Shown here: one piece after another, positions 11,460 to 23,315 of the stretch
Position numbering within the stretch: position 1 is the first letter of the stretch
Layout of the letters: every line of letters starts with the position of its first letter
From: Phytophthora sp. 'mugwort'
Lineage: Eukaryota; Oomycota; Peronosporomycetes; Peronosporales; Peronosporaceae
Length of the DNA stretch: 64,000 nt
Assembly (NCBI GenBank): GCA_033558025.1
Contig: JAUCEF010000016.1
Coordinates: 3,100,001 to 3,164,000 of the forward strand
Direction: 5' to 3'
Program-made: the position numbers and the translations under genes
Notes under the pieces: model-generated
Databases searched by the model: none
Seen by the model: only the letters and a program-made list of their open reading frames with translations
Told to the model about the DNA's origin: nothing

Positions 11460-11736
11460 TGATGAAAGGTATGGATCTTGGACACGAAGCTTGTACGAAG
11501 CGTAGGGAGGGACGTCGCAGACGGCGGGACCGGAGCGAAGGCACTTGAGGGGTAGAATGAAGATTCGAAAGTGATTGAATTGTTGGAGCTTACACCCTCC
11601 TGTTATAGACACGCGACCCTGCGTCCTATCACCTAGTGCATCTAATCAACCATCACTCACCGTGGGTTCGGATTGGACCGGTTCGGGTTAACCGGTTCAC
11701 GGCTAATAACTGATACCAAACCGGTAACCGTCAATA
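11460..11736 (-). repeat. 5' LTR, type A short form
   Basis: 277 bp, near-identical to 7131-7407. On the minus strand it has a TATAAC stretch upstream of GTAAGCTCC and the conserved TCAATCACTTTCG block, a candidate core promoter. Confidence 0.95.
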
Positions 11737-11741
11737 CGGAA
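11737..11741. repeat. Target-site duplication CGGAA (right)
   Basis: Second copy of CGGAA. The host RT frame resumes immediately after it. Confidence 0.95.
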
Positions 11742-12676
11742 GTTCACCCGAACTGATCTCACGCACGAAGACCGACCTCAAGACACGCTTCGAGATGACC
11801 GACAGCGGCAAGTGCGCGTTCGTTCTTGGGATCGAATTGGTGGACGGCCCGGACGGCAGCGTGGCGATGTGTCAGCGCCGCTATGTGGATGACATTCTCA
11901 AGCGTTTTGGTATGGACGAGTGCAAGGCCGTGGTGCGTCCCGTCGACATAAGCACTCGACTGATTTCAAGTGACGCAACGACCAAGGTGAACGCTCCGTT
12001 TCGCGAAGCTGTTGGTGCTCTGATGCACTTGATGACTGCCACGCGCCCGGACATCGCGTACGCCGTTGGCTATGCGTCGCGCTTCATGGAGAACCCTCAA
12101 GAAGAACACTGGGTTGCGGTCAAGCGTATCTTTCGCTACCTGCAAGGCACCAAGACGCATGGGATCTGCTTCAAGCCGGGTGACATCATCGACTTTCGCG
12201 GGTACTCGGACGCGGACTGGGCTGGCGACCTCGCGGACCGCAAGTCGACTTCCGGCTACACGTTCATGCTAATGGGTGCACCAGTGAGCTGGGGAAGCAA
12301 GAAGCAGTCAAGTGTTTCGCTGTCTACGAGTGAGGCGGAGTACATCGCACTCAGTCTGGCGATCCAAGAGGGCAAGTGGATTCATCGCCTGCTGCGCGAG
12401 ATTCTGGCGGCCGCTAATGAGACTGGACCCGAGCTCATGATCCGCGAAGACAACCAGTCGTGCATCAAGATGACGAAGAACCCAGTAAACCACGGTCGCG
12501 CCAAGCACATCGACATCAAGTACCACCACATCCGCGATGAAGTGAAGCGCGGTGAAGTCAAGCTCGAGTACTGGGAGACTTCTGTGATGCTAGCGGACAT
12601 CATGACGAAGGCTCTCGCGGGACCACGCCATACGGATCTGACGGCGGCTCTCGGCATTCGTGGGACTTCGCATTGA
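11742..12676 (+). pseudogene. Copia polyprotein, 3' part of the split element (RT C-terminus, RNase H)
   Basis: This continues the frame interrupted at 7130 and encodes the RT thumb region and RNase H ([25 protein letters not shown]), ending GIRGTSH with the stop at 12674-12676. It is open and joins in phase to the 5' part. Small differences from sister copies (for example YWETS where others have YCETS) do not disturb the frame. The polypurine tract GAGGGGGCG at 12675-12683 precedes the next LTR. Confidence 0.9.
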
Positions 12677-12683
12677 GGGGGCG

Positions 12684-13033
12684 TATTGACGGTTACCGGT
12701 TTGGTATCAGTTATTAGCCGTGAACCGGTTAACCCGAACCGGTCCAATCCGAACCCACGTTGATTATGGTGATTACGGTACGTTGTTTACGCCACCGATG
12801 ATTAGACGAGTAGGATGATTGGACGAACACCGGTGAGTGATGGTTGATTAGATGCACTAGGTGATAGGACGCAGGGTCGCGTGTCTATAACAGTAGGGTG
12901 TAAGCTCCAACAATTCAATCACTTTCGAATCTTCATTCTACCCCTCAAGTGCCTTCGCTCCGGTCCCGCCGTCTGCGACGTCCCTCCCTCCGCTTCGTAC
13001 AAGCTTCGTGTCCAAGATCCATACCTTTCATCA
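12684..13033 (+). repeat. Single LTR between two elements, type A long form
   Basis: 350 bp, TATTGACGG...TTTCATCA. It serves as 3' LTR of the element ending at 12676 and as 5' LTR of the one beginning at 13038. There is no second LTR and no target duplication between the two internal regions. Confidence 0.95.
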
Positions 13034-13037
13034 GGTT

Positions 13038-16000
13038 ATGAGCCCAAGCACCATGTCCTCTGCCCAAGACGCCTCGACCAAGGTCTCCATTGACAAGTTC
13101 AACGGGGACAACTACGCGACGTGGAACCGCTACATGCGTGGCGTGTTCCTGACCAAGTCGACGTGGCATGTCGTGAACCGTGAGACGACGCCAAGCTACA
13201 CGGACTCGCGGGCCAAGGACGACTACGTCAAGTTGAGCAACATCGCTTTCGGACTGATGCTGCTCCACATGGACGCGGACTACCACCATGTGGTCGACGA
13301 CTGCGAGGAAGCGTGGGTTGCCTGGTCGCGCCTGAAGACGCTGTACGGTGGTTCGCAGAAGGCTGGACGCATCTACCTGAAGCGCCAACTCTTCAGCATG
13401 GAGATGTCGGAAGGCGGCAATGTGTTGCATCATTGCAACGAGGTCCTCAACATCAGCGCCAAGCTCAGCAGCATCGGTGCCAAGATGGAGGACGAGGACG
13501 TGGCGATCTGCTTGTTGCGCAGCCTCCCCAAGAGCTACGAGAACGTCGTGCTGAACTTGGAGATGAGCGGCGCTGAACTGCGGTCGCAAGACGTCGTGAA
13601 GGTGCTCACGAACGAGCACATCAAGAGACAAGGCGAGAAGACGGCGACGGTGAAGACGGAGAACGCGGCCAAGGCGTTCAACACCGACCGAGAGTCTCGC
13701 CAGTGTACGTACTGCGGAAAAGTGGGGCACACGATTGACAAGTGCTGGACCAAGCAGAAGGACGAGAACCGAGGGCCGAGACGCGGCGGCAACGGCCGTG
13801 GACGCGGGGCCAACAACATCCAGTGGAGAAACGACAGCAACGGCTACGACTACGACTACGATCGAGTAGCGTTCGCGGTTTCACCGGAATGTGGGGTTTC
13901 GACGGGCAAGAATGTGTCCGGGATGTGGGCGGTCGACAGCGGCGCAACGCACCACATCTGCAACGACAAGACCAAGTTCGTCCATTTGATTGAGCGGAAC
14001 GAAGGCGAACTTTCGGTGGCCGACGGCAACAAGGCGGCCATCATGGGTGTGGGGACCATCGTGGAACAAGTGGTTCTGCCCAATGGCGACGAGCGCGAGA
14101 TCGAGATCAAGAACGCGCTGTACGTGCCAAGCATGAGCAAGAATCTGCTTTCGGTACCGCAGATCAACAAAAGTGACAAGTTTCAAGTGGTGTTCGACGG
14201 CACCAAGATGCAGATTGCGCACAAAGGCTCCAAGCAAGTGGTGGCGACGGCAAACCTCATGGATGGACTCTACTGGCTTCAGACGCCTCAGCGATCGGCG
14301 AATGCGGCGACGAGTGGCAAGACTGTCGACCTGCACGTGCGCATGGGTCACGCTCCGGTTGAGGTGCTTCGCAAGATGGTCGACAACCACATGATCAAGG
14401 ACGCGAAGGCACCTTTCAAGTCGAGCGGACCAAGTCTGTGTCGTGGTTGCCAGCAAGGTAAAATGGTCCAAAAACCATTCCCAAGCAACCGTGACAAGCG
14501 TCGCTACGACACATTTGAGCTGCTCCACTTCGACATCTGCGGACCCATGGAGGAAAACTCGCTTGGCGGCAGCAAGTACCTGCTACTGATCGTGGACGAA
14601 GCCAGTGGATGCATGAAGGGTTTCTGCCTGCGTGCCAAGTCGGAGAGCGAAGACTGCATTAAGACGTACATCATGAAGGTGCAGAAGCAGTTCGGCAAGA
14701 AGGTCAAGTTTGTGCGGCACGACGGAGCTCGTGAGTTTGCGACCAACTCACTCAACGACTTCTACGAAGACGAAGGCATCGAGCAGCAAACCACGGTTCC
14801 GTACGCGCACCAGACGAACGGCACGGCAGAGCGAGCTATCCGAACTATCGTCACGATCGGCCGCAGCATGCTGCATCACGCTAAGCTGGACAAGTGTTTC
14901 TGGGCTGAGGCGGCCATGACTGCCATCTACGTGAAGAATCGTCTGCCGTCACCCAAGATCGAGCACAAGACTCCGTTCGAGATCGTTTACAACTCCAAGC
15001 CGAGTGTGAAGCACATGCGTGTGTTCGGCTGTCGGACGTACATTCTGACTCCAAAGGAGAAGCGGCTCAAGTGGGATCCCAAGGCTCGCGCTGGACTGTT
15101 CCTGGGTTACGAAGAAGTGTCCAAGGCGTATCGACTTTATGACATCGAGGCGGGGCAGGTGGTTATCAGTCGCGATGTCAACTTCGATGAGTCGACCTTT
15201 GGATGTTCACCGACGATTTCCGATGAAGATGTCGACGACCTGGACTTCGACTCGCTCGACATCGACAATGATGGTTTCCGCCAGACGGAGTACACGCAGG
15301 CAGGGAAGCGCAAGAGCCGCCCGAGTGACGAAGATGAAGCTGCCAGAAAACCGCGAGCTGTGCGTCATCGACCTGGACTGGAAGAAGCAAGTGCGCCGAA
15401 CTACTCCCCTCCGCACCGAGCAGACGCAGACGAAGAAGAAAAGTCAGGAGACCAAGATGAAGAATCGACTCCATCTGTGTTTTGGCGTGCAAGTGCCAAC
15501 GCGGTCGAAGCAGCCGTGGACTTATCGGAGCCGTCGACATTCCAAGAAGCGACTCCACCAGTTTTTTGGCGTGCAAGTGCCAATGCCGTCGAAGCAGGCG
15601 ATCTATCGGAGCCGACGGCATTCCAAGAAGCGGTGAACGGCCCCGACCAAGTGCACTGGCGCAAGGCGATTCGTGCTGAGCTCGAATCGATGCGACTTCG
15701 TGGTGTGTTTTGTGCTGCCAAGTTGCCTAACGGACAACGCGCCATCGGCACCAAGTGGGTGTTCAAGATCAAGCGCAAAGCGGACGGATCGATCGAGAAG
15801 TACAAGGCGCGCCTCGTGGCCAAGGGGTTCAAGCAGAAGTACGGCATCGACTACACCGAGACGTTCTCGCCCGTGGTCAAGTACGTGACGCTGCGCATGA
15901 TCATCGCGATTACCAAGTATTTTGACTGGCCCCTCGACCAACTCGACGTGGTGACAGCTTTCCTGTACGGGATAATGAAAGAACTGGTGTTCTGCGCGGT

Positions 16001-17159
16001 CCCCGAAGGTGTTGATCTCGACGGTGACTTCGACTGCCTGGAATTGGTGAAGGCGATCTACGGTCTCAAGCAAGCTTCGCGCGTGTGGAATGAGACCTTC
16101 GACGAGTTCGTGTGCTCCATCGGCTTTCAAGTATCGGCGTTCGACCCGTGCCTCTACATCAAGATCGTTGACGGTCACTGCGTGCTAGTGCTGGTCTACG
16201 TGGATGACGTGCTGATTACCGGAAGTTCACCCGAACTGATCTCACGCACGAAGACCGACCTCAAGACACGCTTCGAGATGACCGACAGCGGCAAGTGCGC
16301 GTTCGTTCTTGGGATCGAATTGGTGGACGGCCCGGACGGCAGCGTGACGATGTGTCAGCGCCGCTATGTGGATGACATTCTCAAGCGTTTTGGTATGGAC
16401 GAGTGCAAGGCCGTGGTGAGTCCCGTCGACATAAGCACTCGACTGATTTCAAGTGACGCAGCGACCAAGGTGAACGCTCCGTTTCGCGAAGCTGTTGGTG
16501 CTCTGATGCACTTAATGACTGCCACGCGCCCGGACATCGCGTACGCCGTTGGCTATGCGTCGCGCTTCATGGAGAACCCTCAAGAAGAACACTGGGTTGC
16601 GGTCAAGCGTATCTTTCGCTACCTGCAAGGCACCAAGACGCATGGGATCTGCTTCAAGCCGGGTGACAACATCGACTTTCGCGGGTACTCGGACGCGGAC
16701 TGGGCTGGCGACCTCGCGGACCGCAAGTCGACTTCCGGCTACACGTTCATGCTAATGGGTGCACCAGTGAGCTGGGGAAGCAAGAAGCAGTCAAGTGTTT
16801 CGCTGTCTACGAGTGAGGCGGAGTACATCGCACTCAGTCTGGCGATCCAAGAGGGCAAGTGGATTCATCGCCTGCTGCGCGAGATTCTGGCGGCCGCTAA
16901 TGAGACTGGACCCGAGCTCATGATCCGCGAAGACAACCAGTCGTGCATCAAGATGACGAAGAACCCAGTAAACCACGGTCGCGCCAAGCACATCGACATC
17001 AAGTACCACCACATCCGCGATGAAGTGAAGCGCGGTGAAGTCAAGCTCGAGTACTGCGAGACTTCTGTGATGCTAGCGGACATCATGACGAAGGCTCTCG
17101 CGGGACCACGCCATACGGATCTGACGGCGGCTCTCGGCATTCGTGGGACTTCGCATTGA
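13038..17159 (+). CDS. Intact copia Gag-Pol polyprotein, type A with duplicated linker unit, 1373 aa
   Basis: This is one open frame from the primer-site ATG at 13038. It has the same domain order as the 7415-11455 gene: zinc knuckle, protease DSGATHH, integrase HHCC plus DDE, RT YVDD and RNase H SDADWAGD. It is 27 residues longer because of the duplicated unit at 15468-15632. I see no lost catalytic residue; one Arg to Cys change (GVFCAAKLP) lies at the start of RT. Although the coding region is intact, its flanking LTRs differ in form (350 bp left, 277 bp right) and no target duplication is present, so this is not a simple insertion. It is better explained as the product of the inversion described for 12684-21851. 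Confidence 0.93.
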   Translation: MSPSTMSSAQDASTKVSIDKFNGDNYATWNRYMRGVFLTKSTWHVVNRETTPSYTDSRAKDDYVKLSNIAFGLMLLHMDADYHHVVDDCEEAWVAWSRLKTLYGGSQKAGRIYLKRQLFSMEMSEGGNVLHHCNEVLNISAKLSSIGAKMEDEDVAICLLRSLPKSYENVVLNLEMSGAELRSQDVVKVLTNEHIKRQGEKTATVKTENAAKAFNTDRESRQCTYCGKVGHTIDKCWTKQKDENRGPRRGGNGRGRGANNIQWRNDSNGYDYDYDRVAFAVSPECGVSTGKNVSGMWAVDSGATHHICNDKTKFVHLIERNEGELSVADGNKAAIMGVGTIVEQVVLPNGDEREIEIKNALYVPSMSKNLLSVPQINKSDKFQVVFDGTKMQIAHKGSKQVVATANLMDGLYWLQTPQRSANAATSGKTVDLHVRMGHAPVEVLRKMVDNHMIKDAKAPFKSSGPSLCRGCQQGKMVQKPFPSNRDKRRYDTFELLHFDICGPMEENSLGGSKYLLLIVDEASGCMKGFCLRAKSESEDCIKTYIMKVQKQFGKKVKFVRHDGAREFATNSLNDFYEDEGIEQQTTVPYAHQTNGTAERAIRTIVTIGRSMLHHAKLDKCFWAEAAMTAIYVKNRLPSPKIEHKTPFEIVYNSKPSVKHMRVFGCRTYILTPKEKRLKWDPKARAGLFLGYEEVSKAYRLYDIEAGQVVISRDVNFDESTFGCSPTISDEDVDDLDFDSLDIDNDGFRQTEYTQAGKRKSRPSDEDEAARKPRAVRHRPGLEEASAPNYSPPHRADADEEEKSGDQDEESTPSVFWRASANAVEAAVDLSEPSTFQEATPPVFWRASANAVEAGDLSEPTAFQEAVNGPDQVHWRKAIRAELESMRLRGVFCAAKLPNGQRAIGTKWVFKIKRKADGSIEKYKARLVAKGFKQKYGIDYTETFSPVVKYVTLRMIIAITKYFDWPLDQLDVVTAFLYGIMKELVFCAVPEGVDLDGDFDCLELVKAIYGLKQASRVWNETFDEFVCSIGFQVSAFDPCLYIKIVDGHCVLVLVYVDDVLITGSSPELISRTKTDLKTRFEMTDSGKCAFVLGIELVDGPDGSVTMCQRRYVDDILKRFGMDECKAVVSPVDISTRLISSDAATKVNAPFREAVGALMHLMTATRPDIAYAVGYASRFMENPQEEHWVAVKRIFRYLQGTKTHGICFKPGDNIDFRGYSDADWAGDLADRKSTSGYTFMLMGAPVSWGSKKQSSVSLSTSEAEYIALSLAIQEGKWIHRLLREILAAANETGPELMIREDNQSCIKMTKNPVNHGRAKHIDIKYHHIRDEVKRGEVKLEYCETSVMLADIMTKALAGPRHTDLTAALGIRGTSH
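15468..15632 (+). repeat. In-frame tandem duplication between integrase and RT
   Basis: The same 84 + 81 nt pair as at 6374-6538. Confidence 0.9.
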
Positions 17160-17166
17160 GGGGGCG

Positions 17167-17443
17167 TATTGACGGTTACCGGTTTGGTATCAGTTATTAG
17201 CCGTGAACCGGTTAACCCGAACCGGTCCAATCCGAACCCACGGTGAGTGATGGTTGATTAGATGCACTAGGTGATAGGACGCAGGGTCGCGTGTCTATAA
17301 CAGGAGGGTGTAAGCTCCAACAATTCAATCACTTTCGAATCTTCATTCTACCCCTCAAGTGCCTTCGCTCCGGTCCCGCCGTCTGCGACGTCCCTCCCTC
17401 CGCTTCGTACAAGCTTCGTGTCCAAGATCCATACCTTTCATCA
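17167..17443 (+). repeat. LTR, type A short form, followed by an inverted element
   Basis: 277 bp. It ends TTTCATCA at 17443 and is followed directly by TTCCGGTAATCAGC, the reverse complement of the junction at 7121-7131. This is the left nested junction seen from the other side. Confidence 0.95.
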
Positions 17444-20400
17444 TTCCGGTAATCAGCACGTCATCCACGTAGACCAGCACTAGCACGCAGTGACCGTCAA
17501 CGATCTTGATGTAGAGGCACGGGTCGAACGCCGATACTTGAAAGCCGATGGAGCACACGAACTCGTCGAAGGTCTCGTTCCACACGCGCGAAGCTTGCTT
17601 GAGACCGTAGATCGCCTTCACCAATTCCAGGCAGTCGAAGTCACCGTCGAGATCAACACCTTCGGGGACCGCGCAGAACACCAGTTCTTTCATTATCCCG
17701 TACAGGAAAGCTGTCACCACGTCGAGTTGGTCGAGGGGCCAGTCAAAATACTTGGTAATCGCGATGATCATGCGCAGCGTCACGTACTTGACCACGGGCG
17801 AGAACGTCTCGGTGTAGTCGATGCCGTACTTCTGCTTGAACCCCTTGGCCACGAGGCGCGCCTTGTACTTCTCGATCGATCCGTCCGCTTTGCGCTTGAT
17901 CTTGAACACCCACTTGGTGCCGATGGCGCGTTGTCCGTTAGGCAACTTGGCAGCACACCACGAAGTCGCATCGATTCGAGCTCAGCACGAATCGCCTTGC
18001 GCCAGTGCACTTGGTCGGGGCCGTTCACCGCTTCTTGGAATGCCGTCGGCTCCGATAGATCGCCTGCTTCGACGGCATTGGCACTTGCACGCCAAAAAAC
18101 TGGTGGAGTCGCTTCTTGGAATGTCGACGGCTCCGATAAGTCCACGGCTGCTTCGACCGCGTTGGCACTTGCACGCCAAAACACAGATGGAGTCGATTCT
18201 TCATCTTGGTCTCCTGACTTTTCTTCTTCGTCTGCGTCTGCTCGGTGCGGAGGGGAGTAGTTCGGCGCACTTGCTTCTTCCAGTCCAGGTCGATGACGCA
18301 CAGCGCGCGGTCTTCTGACAGCTTCATCTTCGTCACTCGGGCGGCTCTTGCGCTTCCCTGCCTGCGTGTACTCCGTCTGGCGGAAACCATCATTGTCGAT
18401 GTCGAGCGAGTCGAAGTCCAGGTCGTCGACATCTTCATCGGAAATCGTCGGTGAACATCCAAAGGTCGACTCATCGAAGTTGACATCGCGACTGATAACC
18501 ACCTGCCCCGCCTCGATGTCATAAAGTCGATACGCCTTGGACACTTCTTCGTAACCCAGGAACAGTCCAGCGCGAGCCTTGGGATCCCACTTGAGCCGCT
18601 TCTCCTTTGGAGTCAGAATGTACGTCCGACAGCCGAACACACGCATGTGCTTCACACTCGGCTTGGAGTTGTAAACGATCTCGAACGGAGTCTTGTGCTC
18701 GATCTTGGGTGACGGCAGACGATTCTTCACGTAGATGGCAGTCATGGCTGCCTCAGCCCAGAAACACTTGTCCAGCTTAGCGTGATGCAACATGCTGCGG
18801 CCGATCGTGACGATAGTTCGGATGGCTCGCTCTGCCGTGCCGTTGGTCTGGTGCGCGTACGGAACCGTGGTTTGCTGCTCGATGCCTTCGTCTTCGTAAA
18901 AATCCTTGAGCGAGTTAGTCGCAAACTCACGAGCTCCGTCGTGCCGCACAAACTTGACCTTCTTGCCAAACTGCGTCTGCACCTTCATGATGTATGTCTT
19001 GATGCAGTCTTCACTTTCCGACTTGGCGCGCAGACAGAAACCCTTCATGCATCCGCTGGCTTCGTCCACGATCAGTAGCAGGTACTTGCTGCCGCCAAGC
19101 GAGTTTTCCTCCATGGGTCCGCAGATGTCAAAGTGGAGCAGCTCAAATGTGTCGTAGCGACGCTTGTCACGGTTGCTTGGGAATGGTTTTTGGACCATTT
19201 TGCCTTGCTGGCAACCACGACACACACTTGGTCCACTCGACTTGGAAGGTACTTTCGCGTCCTTGATCATCTTGGTGTCGACCATCTTGCGAAGAACCTC
19301 AACCGGAGCGTGACCCATGCGCGCGTGCAGGTCGACAGTCTTGCCACTCGTCGCCGCATTCGCCGATCGCTGAGGCGTCTGAAGCCAGTAGAGTCCATCC
19401 ATGAGGTTTGCCGTCGCCACCACTTGCTTGGAGCCTTTGTGCGCAATCTGCATCTTGGTGCCGTCGAACACCACTTGAAACTTGTCACTTTTGTTGATCT
19501 GCGGTACCGAAAGCAGATTCTTGCTCATGCTTGGCACGTACAGCGCGTTCTTGATCTCGATCTCGCGCTCGTCGCCATTGGGCAGAACCACTTGTTCCAC
19601 GATGGTCCCCACACCCATGATGGCCGCCTTGTTGCCGTCGGCCACCGAAAGTTCGCCTTCGTTCCGCTCAATCAAATGGACGAACTTGGTCTTGTCGTTG
19701 CAGATGTGGTGCGTTGCGCCGCTGTCGACCGCCCACATCCCGGACACATTCTTGCCCGTCGAAACCCCACATTCCGGTGAAACCGCGAACGCTACTCGAT
19801 CGTAGTCGTAGTCGTAGCCGTTGCTGTCGTTTCTCCACTGGATGTTGTTGGCCCCGCGTCCACGGCCGTTGCCGCCGCGTCTCGGCCCTCGGTTCTCGTC
19901 CTTCTGCTTGGTCCAGCACTTGTCAATCGTGTGCCCCACTTTTCCGCAGTACGTACACTGGCGAGACTCTCGGTCGGTGTTGAACGCCTTGGCCGCGTTC
20001 TCCGTCTTCACCGTCGCCGTCTTCTCGCCTTGTCTCTTGATGTGCTCGTTCGTGAGCACCTTCACGACGTCTTGCGACCGCAGTTCAGCGCCGCTCATCT
20101 CCAAGTTCAGCACGACGTTCTCGTAGCTCTTGGGGAGGCTGCGCAACAAGCAGATCGCCACGTCCTCGTCCTCCATCTTGGCACCGATGCTGCTGAGCTT
20201 GGCGCTGATGTTGAGGACCTCGTTGCAATGATGCAACACATTGCCGCCTTCCGACATCTCCATGCTGAAGAGTTGGCGCTTCAGGTAGATGCGTCCAGCC
20301 TTCTGCGAACCACCGTACAGCGTCTTCAGGCGCGACCAGGCAACCCACGCTTCCTCGCAGTCGTCGACCACATGGTGGTAGTCCGCGTCCATGTGGAGCA

Positions 20401-20623
20401 GCATCAGTCCGAAAGCGATGTTGCTCAACTTGACGTAGTCGTCCTTGGCCCGCGAGTCCGTGTAGCTTGGCGTCGTCTCACGGTTCACGACATGCCACGT
20501 CGACTTGGTCAGGAACACGCCACGCATGTAGCGGTTCCACGTCGCGTAGTTGTCCCCGTTGAACTTGTCAATGGAGACCTTGGTCGAGGCGTCTTGGGCA
20601 GAGGACATGGTGCTTGGGCTCAT
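17444..20623 (-). pseudogene. Copia polyprotein, 5' part, inverted (type A, duplicated unit, 7-bp deletion)
   Basis: Read leftwards from the ATG at 20623, this covers Gag, zinc knuckle, protease, integrase and RT as far as YVDDVLITG, exactly the portion represented by 3944-7130. It carries the duplicated linker unit (about 18030-18194). A 7-bp deletion between short GTG repeats near 17953 (start of RT) shifts the frame. The end at 17444 is not random: it is the CGGAA target site, in reverse. With the plus-strand piece 20905-21844 it forms the two halves of one split element. Confidence 0.9.
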
Positions 20624-20627
20624 AACC

Positions 20628-20904
20628 TGATGAAAGGTATGGATCTTGGACACGAAGCTTGTACGAAGCGTAGGGAGGGACGTCGCAGACGGCGGGACCG
20701 GAGCGAAGGCACTTGAGGGGTAGAATGAAGATTCGAAAGTGATTGAATTGTTGGAGCTTACACCCTACTGTTATAGACACGCGACCCTGCGTCCTATCAC
20801 CTAGTGCATCTAATCAACCATCACTCACCGTGGGTTCGGATTGGACCGGTTCGGGTTAACCGGTTCACGGCTAATAACTGATACCAAACCGGTAACCGTC
20901 AATA
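20628..20904 (-). repeat. LTR, type A short form, reversed
   Basis: 277 bp. It acts as 5' LTR for the minus-strand fragment at 17444-20623. Its outer edge at 20904 abuts CGGAA (20905-20909) and the plus-strand pol fragment, the same junction as at 11736/11737. Confidence 0.95.
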
Positions 20905-21844
20905 CGGAAGTTCACCCGAACTGATCTCACGCACGAAGACCGACCTCAAGACACGCTTCGAGATGGCCGACAGCGGCAAGTGCGCGTTCGTTCTTGGGAT
21001 CGAATTGGTGGACGGCCCGGACGGCAGCGTGGCGATGTGTCAGCGCCGCTATGTGGATGACATTCTCAAGCGTTTTGGTATGGACGAGTGCAAGGCCGTG
21101 GTGAGTCCCGTCGACATAAGCACTCGACTGATTTCAAGTGACGCAACGACCAAGGTGAACGCTCCGTTTCGCGAAGCTGTTGGTGCTCTGATGCACTTGA
21201 TGACTGCCACGCGCCCGGACATCGCGTACGCCGTTGGCTATGCGTCGCGCTTCATGGAGAACCCTCAAGAAGAACACTGGGTTGCGGTCAAGCGTATCTT
21301 TCGCTACCTGCAAGGCACCAAGACGCATGGGATCTGCTTCAAGCCGGGTGACAACATCGACTTTCGCGGGTACTCGGACGCGGACTGGGCTGGCGACCTC
21401 GCGGACCGCAAGTCGACTTCTGGCTACACGTTCATGCTAATGGGTGCACCAGTGAGCTGGGGAAGCAAGAAGCAGTCAAGTGTTTCGCTGTCTACGAGTG
21501 AGGCGGAGTACATCGCACTCAGTCTGGCGATCCAAGAGGGCAAGTGGATTCATCGCCTGCTATGCGAGATTTTGGCGGCTGCCAACGAGACTGGACCCGA
21601 GCTTAAGATCCGCGAAGACAACCAGTCGTGCATCAAGATGACGAAGAACCCAGTAAACCACGGTCGCGCCAAGCACATCGACATCAAGTACCATCACATC
21701 CGTGATGAGGTCAAGCGCGGCGAAGTCAAGCTCGAGTACTGCGAGACTTCAATCATGCTGGCGGACATCATGACCAAGGCACTGCCAGGACCGCGCCACA
21801 TGGATCTGACGGCGTCCCTCGGAATCCACGCGTGTTCGCATTGA
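20905..21844 (+). pseudogene. Copia pol 3' fragment (RT end, RNase H), A/B mosaic
   Basis: The frame is open from the CGGAA junction ([10 protein letters not shown]) to the stop at 21842-21844. The first two thirds are A type. From about 21560 the sequence becomes B type ([20 protein letters not shown], ending LGIHACSH), and the adjacent 3' LTR is also B. It carries RNase H motifs [15 protein letters not shown] and EDNQ but no RT core. It is the right half of the split element whose left half now lies reversed at 17444-20623. Confidence 0.88.
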
Positions 21845-21851
21845 GGGGGCG

Positions 21852-22195
21852 TATTAAGGGTTGCCGGGTTTTGGTACTGTGTACCAGTAACCGGTTAACC
21901 CGAACCGGTCCAACACGATCCCGCGATGTTTACGGTACGTTGTTTACGCAACCGATGATTAGACGAGTAGGATGATTGGACGAGTGCGGAGTGTTGGTGA
22001 TTGGATGCACCAAATGATTGGATGCAGGGCTGCATATCTATGTGGTAGACTAGGTAGTGTAAGCTCCGATAAATCAATCACTTTTCGAATCTTCCTTCTT
22101 CAGCTCAAGTGGTCTTCACTCCGGTCCTCGCACCCAAGTGCAGAACTCCCTTCGCTCCGTCCAAGCTTCGCTTCAAGACCTCAACACCTTTATCA
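21852..22195 (+). repeat. LTR, type B, joined directly to a pol fragment
   Basis: 344 bp, TATTAAGGG...TTTATCA. On the right it is followed not by a primer-binding site but by GTGAAGGCG in the middle of RT, so GTGAA (22196-22200) may be one half of a former target duplication. Confidence 0.85.
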
Positions 22196-23308
22196 GTGAA
22201 GGCGATCTACGGTCTCAAGCAAGCTTCGCGCGTGTGGAACGAGACCTTCGACGAGTTCGTGTGCTCCATCGGCTTTCAAGTATCGGCGTTCGACCCGTGC
22301 CTCTACATCAAGATCGTTGACGGTCACTGCGTGCTAGTGCTGGTCTACGTGGATGACGTGCTGATTACCGGAAGTTCACCCGAACTGATCTCACGCACGA
22401 AGACCGACCTCAAGACACGCTTCGAGATGACCGACAGCGGCAAGTGCGTGTTCGTTCTTGGGATCGAATTGGTGGACGGCCCGGACGGCAGCGTGACGAT
22501 GTGTCAGCGCCGCTATGTGGATGACATTCTCAAGCGTTTTGGTATGGACGAGTGCAAGGCCGTGGTGCGTCCCGTCGACATAAGCACTCGACTGATTTCA
22601 AGTGACGCAACGACCAAGGTGAACGCTCCGTTTCGCGAAGCTGTTGGTGCTCTGATGCACTTGATGACTGCCACGCGCCCGGACATCGCGTACGCCGTTG
22701 GCTATGCGTCGCGCTTCATGGAGAACCCTCAAGAAGAACACTGGGTTGCGGTCAAGCGTATCTTTCGCTACCTGCAAGGCACCAAGACGCATGGGATCTG
22801 CTTCAAGCCGGGTGACATCATCGACTTTCGCGGGTACTCGGACGCGGACTGGGCTGGCGACCTCGCAGACCGCAAGTCGACTTCCGGCTACACGTTCATG
22901 CTAATGGGTGCACCAGTGAGCTGGGGAAGCAAGAAGCAGTCAAGTGTTTCGCTGTCTACGAGTGAGGCGGAGTACATCGCACTCAGTCTGGCGATCCAAG
23001 AGGGCAAGTGGATTCATCGCCTGCTGCGCGAGATTCTGGCGGCCGCTAATGAGACTGGACCCGAGCTCATGATCCGCGAAGACAACCAGTCGTGCATCAA
23101 GATGACGAAGAACCCAGTAAACCACGGTCGCGCCAAGCACATCGACATCAAGTACCATCACATCCGTGATGAGGTCAAGCGCGGCGAAGTCAAGCTCGAG
23201 TACTGCGAGACTTCAATCATGCTGGCGGACATCATGACCAAGGCACTGCCAGGACCGCGCCACATGGATCTGACGGCGGCTCTCGGCATTCGTGGGACTT
23301 CGCATTGA
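22196..23308 (+). pseudogene. Copia pol 3' fragment (RT C-terminal half, RNase H)
   Basis: It begins abruptly at the RT codons VKAIYGLKQ, is open through YVDDVLITG and RNase H, and stops at 23306-23308 (GIRGTSH). Most is A type, but about 23155-23275 is B type ([19 protein letters not shown]), leaving a short B tract inside A sequence, as left by gene conversion or template switching. Gag, protease and integrase are missing. The upstream LTR reads into this frame, but no start that would make sense of it is visible. Confidence 0.88.
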
Positions 23309-23315
23309 GGGGGCG

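Larger units (their letters stand above)
7131..11736 (-). mobile_element. Complete nested Ty1/copia element, type A (4606 bp)
   Basis: It has two 277-bp LTRs that differ at two positions that I can see, a primer-binding site, one intact polyprotein frame, a polypurine tract and a perfect 5-bp target duplication. Everything needed for autonomy is visible, so it is one of the youngest and possibly active insertions here. It lies in the RT of the 3944 element. Confidence 0.95.
3601..12683 (+). mobile_element. Block 1: type A element with nested reversed element
   Basis: Order: LTR(+), gag to RT(+), CGGAA, complete reversed element, CGGAA, RT to RNase H(+), next LTR. It shares its four internal junctions with block 2 (12684-21851). 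Confidence 0.9.
12684..21851. mobile_element. Block 2: same nest with internal inversion
   Basis: Order: LTR(+), complete polyprotein (+), LTR(+), TTCCG, gag to RT (reversed), LTR (reversed), CGGAA, RT to RNase H (+), LTR. Inverting 12684-20904 through its terminal LTRs restores the order of block 1. Confidence 0.85.
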
